From: Actinomycetota bacterium
GTDB taxonomy: Bacteria; Actinomycetota; Acidimicrobiia; IMCC26256; PALSA-610
Assembly: GCA_005779345.1 (NCBI GenBank)
Contig: SXJQ01000289.1
Location: forward strand, 1-10,705
Reading direction: 5' to 3'
Length of the DNA: 10,705 bases
The position numbers and the translations under genes were made by a program. Below are positions 1 to 5,403 of this stretch, one piece after another. Position 1 is the stretch's first letter; the number at the start of each line of letters is the position of its first letter. The notes below the pieces were generated by a model. That model was not told the DNA's origin. It did no database searches and was given only the letters and a program-made list of their open reading frames with translations.

Positions 1-398
1 GCCTCGGCCCCAGGGTTGACGCCGGCCGCATCGGCGATCAGCTTCGCCTGGCGCGTCGACAACCTGCCCGCCCGCACCGCCGCGTCGGTGGCGACAAGGT
101 TCTCGAGCTTGGCCGCCGTGCCGATCATCGCGCGGGCCTCACCGTTGGAGCAGCCCATCGCCTTCGCGGTCAGCGAAGCGGCATCGCGATCGTCGCCCCA
201 AATGTGGGCCGCGGTCTCCTCGACCCTGCGGGCGGCCTTGGCCAGGAGGCCATCGGTGAGACACCTAACGGCACCCAGTTCGGTGACCATCCGGACGGCC
301 TGCGGGCCCGACAACGTGGCCGGCTCGAAGTCGCGCGCCAGGCCCTCGAGGGTCGTACGCACGGATTCGATCCGGTCGGCAGCAGGCGAGTCGAACAT
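1..398 (-). CDS. DUF222 / 13E12-repeat protein, N-terminal part (HNH endonuclease family), cut by left window edge
   Basis: The frame reads back from an ATG at 398 to the left edge without a stop, giving 132 complete N-terminal residues (start MFDSPAADRIE). The visible part is helical and ends in a stretch (RAGRLSTRQAKLIADAA, about 110-125, then NPGAE) that matches the typical DUF222 'aGeLs..qa..iadA' segment of the actinobacterial 13E12 repeat family. Members usually carry a C-terminal HNH nuclease domain, which would lie outside this window, so nuclease activity is inferred and not seen. These genes are often present in many copies per genome and their role is poorly defined. The start is supported by a TATGAT box 8 nt upstream, which suggests a leaderless mRNA. 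It is divergent from the gene starting at 528. Family recognition is by eye. Confidence 0.8.
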   Translation of the reverse strand, partial: MFDSPAADRIESVRTTLEGLARDFEPATLSGPQAVRMVTELGAVRCLTDGLLAKAARRVEETAAHIWGDDRDAASLTAKAMGCSNGEARAMIGTAAKLENLVATDAAVRAGRLSTRQAKLIADAAGVNPGAE

Positions 399-406
399 AT
401 GTTCGC

Positions 407-412
407 ATCATA
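407..412 (-). promoter_or_regulatory. -10 box (TATGAT) of the DUF222 gene, probably leaderless
   Basis: On the minus strand TATGAT lies 8 nt before the ATG at 398, so transcription would begin at or next to the start codon. No Shine-Dalgarno sequence is seen between them. No good -35 box is present at normal spacing; a TTGTCT lies only 11 nt upstream of the -10 box. Confidence 0.5.
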
Positions 413-444
413 CCCACACCCTGAGACAACACCCGCGACGGCCC

Positions 445-509
445 CCGTCGGGCCACAGCCTCGGGCGCCTGCCTCGGGTCCCCGCCTCGGGCCCCTGCCT
501 CGGGTCACA
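445..509. repeat. 13-bp tandem repeat, four clear copies plus one degenerate copy
   Basis: Four consecutive 13-nt units at 458-470, 471-483, 484-496 and 497-509 follow the consensus GCCTCGGGYNCCT; the first eight bases are identical in all four. The 13 bases before them (445-457) match the last unit at 10 of 13 positions. The array fills most of the divergent intergenic region and ends 4 nt before the -10 box at 514, so it covers the -35 region of the downstream unit. It may be a replication-slippage minisatellite or an array of binding sites; nothing else in the sequence decides between these. Confidence 0.75.
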
Positions 510-513
510 GCGT

Positions 514-519
514 TAGGGT
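514..519 (+). promoter_or_regulatory. -10 box (TAGGGT) of the 528-1765 unit, probably leaderless
   Basis: TAGGGT lies 8 nt before the GTG at 528, which fits the actinobacterial TANNNT -10 consensus with transcription starting at the first codon. No ribosome binding site is seen. The -35 region falls inside the 13-bp tandem repeats and has no recognisable -35 hexamer. Confidence 0.5.
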
Positions 520-527
520 CGCGGGCC

Positions 528-1172
528 GTGGAGGACCGCACCAACGCCGGCCTGTATCTCGAGATGACCGAGCGATCGGCCGAGGCCGCCGCGGAGCGGT
601 CGCTGGCGTTGGCCGGGAGCGACGGCGTCGCACGCGTCACCTGGTGGGCCAACCGTCATCGCGACCGCGCCGACCTGCCCCGAGTGCTCCCCGAGTTCGA
701 CCACCTCGTCGTCGCCGAGACCACCGCGGCGTTCGCCCCACCACTCGCGGCCGACGGTTTCGCGGCGCACAACTTCGTGAGGACACCGCGCCCCGGGCAG
801 GGCACGCTGTCGGGCAAGCCGACGATCGGCCTGTCGCTCGTCCTTATCTCGCCCAAGGACGAAGCCCGCGCACAGGAGTTGCGCGACTGGGCCGACTTCA
901 TGCATCTGCGCCACATCGCAGAGGCGTCGGTGCCCGGTTACACGATGATCACGCCGTACGTGAACGCCGACCCCGGAGGCCATCCCCGGTTCATGCACTT
1001 CTACGAGATGGACTGCGACGATCCCGAACGGGCGTACAAGTCGATGACACCGCTCGTCACCGCACGGTTCGGTGGGATGCATCACGATTCGTGGAAAGAA
1101 TGGGCGCACGGGCCGAGCCTGCGAATCATGTACGTGAACACGTTCGCCCGGATCGGCGAGATCGTCGCGTGA
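528..1172 (+). CDS. EthD-like / dimeric alpha-beta barrel protein of unknown function
   Basis: The 214-residue product is probably soluble, with no signal peptide or membrane segment. It seems to have two ferredoxin-like halves: residues 34-70 (beta strand VARVTWWAN, then a helix) and 100-180 (GLSLVLISP strand, a helix ELRDWADFMHLRHI, then PRFMHFYEMD, a helix and a final strand). This resembles EthD and related dimeric alpha/beta-barrel proteins, but the match is a fold-level impression and no catalytic motif is certain. Many His and Trp/Tyr residues lie in 125-205 (HLRHI, MHFYEM, MHHDSW, EWAHG). The GTG at 528 was chosen because a TAGGGT box sits 8 nt upstream; the same frame stays open back to 204, but that part reads as repeat-derived low-complexity sequence. 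The stop overlaps the start of the nitroreductase gene (GTGA), so the two are probably co-translated and may act on one substrate. Confidence 0.75.
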   Translation: MEDRTNAGLYLEMTERSAEAAAERSLALAGSDGVARVTWWANRHRDRADLPRVLPEFDHLVVAETTAAFAPPLAADGFAAHNFVRTPRPGQGTLSGKPTIGLSLVLISPKDEARAQELRDWADFMHLRHIAEASVPGYTMITPYVNADPGGHPRFMHFYEMDCDDPERAYKSMTPLVTARFGGMHHDSWKEWAHGPSLRIMYVNTFARIGEIVA

Positions 1173-1765
1173 ACGATTTCTTCGACCTCGCGCGTCGCCA
1201 GCGCGCGCATCGCGCGTTCACCGACGAGACGGTCGACGACGCGACGATCGAACGACTGCTGACGGCGGCCACGTACGCACCGAGTGCCGAGAACCGTCAA
1301 CCCTGGGTGTTCGTCGTGGTGCGCGACGCCGAGCTCCGCGGTCGGCTCGGAGACCTGATGGAGAAGGCGTGGAATGCGGCGCGGAGCTACTCGCGGTCGC
1401 GCCTCGACGACGCCCTGTTCGCGGCGGTCGACGCGGGTCTCGGCGGCGGTGGGATCGCCGGCGCGCCGGTCATGATCGTCGTCGGCGCCGACCTCGATCG
1501 AGTGCATCCGAATGCCGTCGGCAGTTCGCTGTTCCCGGCGGTGCAGAACCTGCTGCTCGCCGCGACCGCGCTCGGCCTCGGATCGGCGCTCACGACGATC
1601 GCGACCGGTCATGCAGCCGAACTCCGAGCCATCGTCGACCTCCCCGAGTCGGTACTGCCCGTCGCAGTCGTCCCGCTCGGTCGACCGGTGCGCGCGCTCG
1701 GGCCGAGCCGCCGCGAAGCGGCCGTCGAGCACACCTCTCGGGATCGCTACGGCACGGCGTGGTGA
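1169..1765 (+). CDS. Nitroreductase family protein (FMN-dependent)
   Basis: The 198-residue product has the features of the FMN-dependent nitroreductase family, which reduces nitro groups, quinones, flavins or other substrates with NAD(P)H; the substrate cannot be told from sequence. Visible are the N-terminal arginine-rich FMN phosphate-binding segment (RRQRAHRAF, 9-17), the APSAENRQPW motif (37-46) that contacts FMN, a glycine-rich loop (LGGGGIAGAP, 91-100), the long helix SSLFPAVQNLLLAATALGLGS (119-139) typical of the dimer core, and the terminal VVPLGRP (167-173). The length is normal for the family. The GTG start overlaps the stop of the preceding gene by 4 nt, indicating translational coupling. 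It converges with the oxygenase gene, with only 13 nt between the stops. F420-using relatives exist in actinobacteria, but the FMN-type motifs favour a classical nitroreductase. Confidence 0.9.
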   Translation: MNDFFDLARRQRAHRAFTDETVDDATIERLLTAATYAPSAENRQPWVFVVVRDAELRGRLGDLMEKAWNAARSYSRSRLDDALFAAVDAGLGGGGIAGAPVMIVVGADLDRVHPNAVGSSLFPAVQNLLLAATALGLGSALTTIATGHAAELRAIVDLPESVLPVAVVPLGRPVRALGPSRREAAVEHTSRDRYGTAW

Positions 1766-1778
1766 AGCGGCCCGGTTG

Positions 1779-2426
1779 TTACGGGGTCGCCGGCGCGCGG
1801 TGGCGGGCGATCCAGGCCTCGAGCTGCGGACCGCTCTCGAGGCACGCGATCAGCGCGTAGCGCGGCTCGGTGCCGTTGTGCGAGACGACGTGCCAGATGC
1901 GTTCGGTGTCGACGACGTACATCGCGCCGCGCGGCAACGGGACCCGCACCTCGGTCGAGGGATCGTCGCGGTCGGGCCGCAGGATCGCGAAGCTGTCGGG
2001 GTCGTCGGTGAGTTGCAGGAAGACCCGCACGACCCAACCTTCCGACTCGGGGTTCAGCCGGTTGTTGTCGTCGACGTGGAGGTGGCGCATCGCCTCGTCG
2101 TAGTTCTGCGGCGCCAGCTTGATGACGCGCACGCGACCGAAGTTGGCGCCGGTGTCCTCGATCCAACGCTTCATGCTCGGGCACCGCGCGGCGTTGCTCG
2201 TCCAGACGCCGTCCTTGTCGGACTTGCCGTGATCCCAGAACCCGCTGCACTCCATCTCACCCAATGCCGAGGCGATGGGCGCGAACTCGGTGTCGCCGGC
2301 GCTCTTCCAGTCCATGAACTCGAGCGACCGCCACTCCTGTTCGTCGATCGGCGGGTCGAGCGGTGCGAGCACCACGAACCCGGTCTCGTCGAGTACCGGC
2401 ATGCGGACATGCATCGTCGTCGTCAT
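1779..2426 (-). CDS. Aspartyl/asparaginyl beta-hydroxylase-like Fe(II)/2-oxoglutarate oxygenase
   Basis: The 215-residue product fits the cupin-type Asp/Asn beta-hydroxylase group of Fe(II)/2-oxoglutarate oxygenases. The key block is RVIKLAPQNYDEAMRHLHVD (100-119), with a likely HxD iron-binding pair His117/Asp119, followed by a strand (WVVRVFLQLT, 131-140), the turn LPRGAMYVVDTERIWH (164-179) with His179 as the likely distal iron ligand, and a conserved arginine (Arg189 in EPRYALI) that would bind the 2-oxoglutarate carboxylate. Bacterial members hydroxylate free or bound amino acids or natural-product intermediates, but this substrate is unknown. The ATG at 2426 was chosen because a TACTGT box lies 7 nt upstream and a clear protein start follows (MTTTMHVRMPVLDETGF); the frame stays open to 2528, but that part is Arg/Pro-rich and untypical. 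It has its own promoter despite sharing strand with the dehydrogenase gene upstream. Confidence 0.75.
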   Translation of the reverse strand: MTTTMHVRMPVLDETGFVVLAPLDPPIDEQEWRSLEFMDWKSAGDTEFAPIASALGEMECSGFWDHGKSDKDGVWTSNAARCPSMKRWIEDTGANFGRVRVIKLAPQNYDEAMRHLHVDDNNRLNPESEGWVVRVFLQLTDDPDSFAILRPDRDDPSTEVRVPLPRGAMYVVDTERIWHVVSHNGTEPRYALIACLESGPQLEAWIARHRAPATP

Positions 2427-2433
2427 GGCTCGA

Positions 2434-2439
2434 ACAGTA
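2434..2439 (-). promoter_or_regulatory. -10 box (TACTGT) of the 2OG oxygenase gene, probably leaderless
   Basis: On the minus strand TACTGT is 7 nt before the ATG at 2426, with no Shine-Dalgarno sequence between. The pattern matches the other unit heads in this window. The -35 region is not recognisable. Confidence 0.45.
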
Positions 2440-2443
2440 CGGA

Positions 2444-2458
2444 CGCGACGCGGTCGCG
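2444..2458. repeat. Short inverted repeat (CGCGAC-GCG-GTCGCG) next to the oxygenase promoter
   Basis: Two perfect 6-nt arms are separated by 3 nt. The repeat sits 5-19 nt upstream of the -10 box of the oxygenase gene, between the expected -10 and -35 positions, where a repressor site would act. It could equally form a small hairpin in the transcript of the upstream dehydrogenase gene, about 90 nt after its stop, but no T-run follows. In such GC-rich DNA a repeat of this size can arise by chance. Confidence 0.3.
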
Positions 2459-2546
2459 GTTCGCTCATCGCGCGGGTTTGCGACCGACGGCCCGGTTTCG
2501 GCAGGCCCTTGGTCCCGAACCCGACCACCCCCGTGCGGCGCGCCGC

Positions 2547-3461
2547 TCAGTAACCCTCGCTGCGATCCACGAGGTGTTCGAGCGGTTCGCCCGCGAGGTA
2601 GCGCCGAAGGTTCGCGCAGAAGATGTCGATCGCGGTGTCGAAGAACGCGCCGCTCACCCACGACGAGTGCGGGGTGAGGAACACCTTCGGGTGGCTGTAC
2701 AACCAGTGGCCGGCCGGGAGCGGCTCGGGGTCGACCACGTCGAGCGAGGCACGCGCGACCCGACCGTCGTCGAGCGCGACCCGCAGCGCGTCCTGGTCGA
2801 TCAGCGTGCCGCGGGCGATGTTGACGACGTGCGCGCCCGGCTTGATCGCGGCGAAGGCCGCGGCGTCGAGGAGATGGCGGGTCTTCGCGGTACCCGGCGC
2901 GGCGAGCACGAGGTGGTCGGCGATGGGCAACACATCCGCAAGACTCGCGACCACCTCCACGCCCGCGATCGGGCTCGGCGTGTCGGTACGGCGAACCGCG
3001 ACGACCCGCATGTCGAACGCAGTCGCGAGGCGCGCGACGCGGGTGCCGATCCCGCCGAGCCCGACGAGGCCGAGCGTCTTGCCGGCGAGCGTCTGCATCC
3101 GCTGGAAGTTCCAGTGTGGCGGTTCCTCGGCCAACCAGTTCTGCGGGAAGCCGCGCCCGAACGCCAGCATCGCCGCGAGGACGTACTCACTGATCGGGAC
3201 CGCGCTCGCACCGCGCGCACACGTGACGGTCTCGACGGCGAGCAGTTCGGCCTTGGTGTTGTCGATCCCGGTGCCCGACAACTGCACCCAGCGCACGCCG
3301 CGATCGACAGCGGCCGCCGAGTTCGGACCCCAACCACCGAAGAGCACCTCGGCGGTGGCACCGTCGGGCAGGCCGGCGGTGATGTCGATCACCTCGACGT
3401 CGGGGAACTCCGCGCGCAGCCGCTCGTTCGCCTGCTTGATCTCGTTGAAGACCCTGACCAC
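2547..3461 (-). CDS. D-isomer-specific 2-hydroxyacid dehydrogenase, NAD(P)-dependent
   Basis: The 304-residue product belongs to the D-2-hydroxyacid dehydrogenase family (phosphoglycerate, glyoxylate/hydroxypyruvate and 2-ketoacid reductases), which interconvert 2-keto acids and D-2-hydroxy acids in the cytosol. The Rossmann nucleotide loop is GLVGLGGIG (131-139). The catalytic triad is in place: Arg217 (NIARGTLID), Glu246 (DPEPLPAGHWLY) and His265 (LTPHSSW). The catalytic-domain segment VQLSGTGIDN (59-68) is typical. The acidic residue expected after the second Rossmann strand is replaced by VAVRRTD (154-160), with arginines that may favour NADPH; this is inference. The GTG at 3461 was chosen because a TAGGGT box lies 6 nt upstream. 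The length is at the short end of the family. The exact substrate is not decided. The oxygenase gene lies 120 nt downstream on the same strand. Confidence 0.92.
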   Translation of the reverse strand: MVRVFNEIKQANERLRAEFPDVEVIDITAGLPDGATAEVLFGGWGPNSAAAVDRGVRWVQLSGTGIDNTKAELLAVETVTCARGASAVPISEYVLAAMLAFGRGFPQNWLAEEPPHWNFQRMQTLAGKTLGLVGLGGIGTRVARLATAFDMRVVAVRRTDTPSPIAGVEVVASLADVLPIADHLVLAAPGTAKTRHLLDAAAFAAIKPGAHVVNIARGTLIDQDALRVALDDGRVARASLDVVDPEPLPAGHWLYSHPKVFLTPHSSWVSGAFFDTAIDIFCANLRRYLAGEPLEHLVDRSEGY

Positions 3462-3467
3462 CGCCGC

Positions 3468-3473
3468 ACCCTA
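3468..3473 (-). promoter_or_regulatory. -10 box (TAGGGT) of the D-2-hydroxyacid dehydrogenase gene, probably leaderless
   Basis: On the minus strand TAGGGT is 6 nt before the GTG at 3461. The same hexamer precedes the gene at 528. No ribosome binding site is seen between box and start; no clear -35 box at 16-18 nt spacing. Confidence 0.5.
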
Positions 3474-3585
3474 CGCGACCTCCGCGGCAACACGCCCCCG
3501 GCCCGAACCTGACCACGCGCAAGACCTTCCGCATCCGCCCGCGAGGGACCGGTCTGATGTCGAGATCCCGCACCAGCGCGATCGG

Positions 3586-3591
3586 TAGAGT
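3586..3591 (+). promoter_or_regulatory. -10 box (TAGAGT) of the small gene at 3599, probably leaderless
   Basis: TAGAGT lies 7 nt before the GTG at 3599, matching the spacing seen at the other unit heads. This is the main reason to believe that the small open frame behind it is a gene. No good -35 box is seen. Confidence 0.45.
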
Positions 3592-3598
3592 CGGACGC

Positions 3599-3970
3599 GT
3601 GAGCCAGAATCCCGGGCGTGCGACGAATCCCGGGCCCGAGTGGTCGCCGTCACTGGAAGAGTTCTCCGCGTGGATGGTCTCGGAGATTCGAGACTCTTCG
3701 CTATGGTCCCGGCGATCCGAACGGAACCGCGCGAAGGCGATCCAACTCCGCTACAACTGCCTCGAGCGCTTGCCGGAACTCGAGGCGCGTGCATGCTCCG
3801 CGCTCGCGATCGAGCATGCCACCTTGCAACGGCTGCCTCTCCCCTTTCGACTCGACATCGCGGCATACGCGTCAACGACGAATCTCGAACGTCGAAGCAA
3901 GCGGCGGACCCTGCGGGCAATCCTGCGGAGTTCCACCCGCGCTGCGAGGGGGTCGAGCGCACGTCCCTGA
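3599..3970 (+). CDS. Small hypothetical protein, function not recognised
   Basis: I do not recognise this 123-residue product. It starts VSQNPGRATNPGPEWSPSLEEF and is predicted by eye to be mostly helical in the middle (SLEEFSAWMVSEI, then RNRAKAIQLRYNCLERLPEL), followed by a hydrophobic stretch (LPLPFRLDIAAYA) and a strongly basic, Arg/Ser-rich tail (about 102-123), which could bind nucleic acid or simply be disordered. There is no signal peptide or membrane segment. The GTG was chosen because of a TAGAGT box 7 nt upstream. Its third-position GC is visibly lower than in the neighbours (codons such as AAT, TCA, CTA, CGA, TTT), which may mean recent acquisition or a weakly selected gene. It is divergent from the dehydrogenase gene and converges with the Memo-AMMECR1 gene. 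It could be a spurious frame. Confidence 0.5.
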   Translation: MSQNPGRATNPGPEWSPSLEEFSAWMVSEIRDSSLWSRRSERNRAKAIQLRYNCLERLPELEARACSALAIEHATLQRLPLPFRLDIAAYASTTNLERRSKRRTLRAILRSSTRAARGSSARP

Positions 3971-4016
3971 TTAGTTGAGGGTTGCCTCCAGTGCGCGACG
4001 TACCGGTCGCCGCGCC

Positions 4017-4042
4017 TCACCCCTCGGCGTCACCCCTCGGCG
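4017..4042. repeat. 13-bp tandem duplication at the 3' end of the Memo-AMMECR1 gene
   Basis: TCACCCCTCGGCG occurs twice in direct succession (4017-4029 and 4030-4042). The second copy encodes the last residues (AEG) and the stop codon of the minus-strand gene; the first copy lies just after the stop and carries a second TGA in another frame. It looks like a slippage duplication that left the protein end intact. Confidence 0.7.
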
Positions 4043-5403
4043 TAGACCGTGGCGCGGTAGCGCTCCACGACCGTGCCGGCGGGCCAGGCTCCCGGTGCGA
4101 GACCGGCCTTGCGCCAGAGCAGCGCGAGGACTTCGTCGGCGTCGGCGACGTCGTCCCAGACGGCCGGCAAGAACGTCGCGCGGTTGGCGGGCGCGGTCAC
4201 GACGAGCCCGTCGCCGTGTCGGAGCGCGGCGCGCAACTCGGCAAAGCTGTTCGCCACGAGCGGTTCGGGTGGATCGAGCACGCTGATCACCACGTCGAGT
4301 TCGGCGAACTCGGCCGCCGTGACGGGCGCGAACCGCGGGTCGTCGAACGCGGCGCCAAACGCGGCGCGGGCAACGGCGATGCCGAGCGGTTCGGACGCTT
4401 CGAGCGTGCCGATGCAGCCCCGCAGCGCGCCGCGGCGATGCAGCGTGACGAAGACGGCGCGCGGCTCGCGCCACGCGACCGGCAGTTCGGAGACCGCCGA
4501 CCGGTGTGGTCGCCCGGTGACCAAGGCCCGCCGGATCGCCTGGCGCGCGAGTGTGGTGAGTGCGAGCGGTTCGTCGGATTCGGTGAAGGCGAACGCGCCG
4601 TAGCCGACCACTCGGTCGCGATCGCCTCTCGTATCGCCGCTCGTTCGCAGGTCGATCAGCTCGCCGCGCAGCCGGTGTTCCTTCGCCGCGAGCAGCAGCC
4701 CACGCACGGGTACGGCACCGCAGGCGCGATCCGAGTCGAGGTGCGCGAGGTCGCCCGCGACCACCAGCTCCGCGGTCGCGCGATCGACCCTCGTCGCCGT
4801 GGCGTGGTCGAGGTAGTGCGACAGGTCGCTCGACACGACGATGAGTGTCTCGGGCCCACCCCAGACCGCGTCGAGCACGTTGGCGACGGCAAGCGGCTCG
4901 GCGCGCCCCACGACGAGTGGGAGCAGCTCGAAGGAACCGAGCGCGCGCTGGAGGAACGGGAGATGCACCTCGAGGCTGTGCTCCTCGGCGTGCGCGTCGT
5001 CGTCGACGAAGGCGAGCCCCGCGTCGACGAGTCGCCGTCGCGCGGCGATGTCGACGGGCACCGACCCCAACGGGGTCGACCACTGATCTGCTCCTGTGAC
5101 TGCGAGACCGTCGACCCAGACTCGGTGCGACGGGCCGAGCAGCACGACGCGACGGATGCTCGGAGCCTGATCGCGCAACGCCGCGTAGGCCGAACCCGCG
5201 ATCGGACCCGAGAACCGGTAACCCGCGTGGGGTGCGACGATCGCCTTGATGCGCCGCGCACCTGCACCGCCGAGTGGCTGCGATCCGGCTGCGTGGCGCG
5301 CGCCGAGTTGGAGGCACGCGTCGACGGTTTCGGCGAGCGCTCCGGGATCGCCCGGGTAGAACGTCCCGGCGACGGCCGGGGGTCGGGTCGCGAGGGTGGT
5401 CAT
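4030..5403 (-). CDS. Memo-AMMECR1 fusion protein (AmmeMemoRadiSam system proteins B and A)
   Basis: The 457-residue product joins two domains. Residues 1-272 are a Memo-like domain, related in fold to class III extradiol dioxygenases: RPPAVAGTFYPGDP (7-20), APHAGYRFSGPIAGSAYA (57-74), LLGPSHR (88-94), EEHSLEVHLPFLQ (140-152), VVSSDLSHY (189-197) and DRACGAVPVRG (225-235). His59, His93 and Cys228 match the His/His/Cys metal-site residues of human MEMO1. Residues 278-457 are an AMMECR1 domain with its signature LRGCIGTLE (327-335), then FDDPRFAPV, ELDVVISVLDPPE and ATFLPAVWDDV. In other genomes the two domains are often separate neighbouring genes with the radical SAM gene; fused forms are also known. 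The joint reaction is not established to my knowledge. The ATG at 5403 overlaps the stop of the radical SAM gene (ATGA) and has a strong GGAGGT site 6 nt upstream; the open frame further upstream lies in that gene and is not used. Confidence 0.93.
   Translation of the reverse strand: MTTLATRPPAVAGTFYPGDPGALAETVDACLQLGARHAAGSQPLGGAGARRIKAIVAPHAGYRFSGPIAGSAYAALRDQAPSIRRVVLLGPSHRVWVDGLAVTGADQWSTPLGSVPVDIAARRRLVDAGLAFVDDDAHAEEHSLEVHLPFLQRALGSFELLPLVVGRAEPLAVANVLDAVWGGPETLIVVSSDLSHYLDHATATRVDRATAELVVAGDLAHLDSDRACGAVPVRGLLLAAKEHRLRGELIDLRTSGDTRGDRDRVVGYGAFAFTESDEPLALTTLARQAIRRALVTGRPHRSAVSELPVAWREPRAVFVTLHRRGALRGCIGTLEASEPLGIAVARAAFGAAFDDPRFAPVTAAEFAELDVVISVLDPPEPLVANSFAELRAALRHGDGLVVTAPANRATFLPAVWDDVADADEVLALLWRKAGLAPGAWPAGTVVERYRATVYAEG

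Noticed and set aside
2427..2528. Upstream extension of the oxygenase gene by 34 codons
   Set aside because: The added part is Arg/Pro-rich, and it would place the likely -10 box inside the coding sequence.
1512..3512. Plus-strand open frame of 666 codons over the oxygenase and dehydrogenase genes
   Set aside because: It is the mirror frame of two real minus-strand genes and overlaps the nitroreductase gene; no motif is seen.
3993..4012. Small hairpin GCGAC-GTACCG-GTCGC between convergent genes as a terminator
   Set aside because: The 5-bp stem does not extend and no T-run follows; it is within chance in GC-rich DNA.
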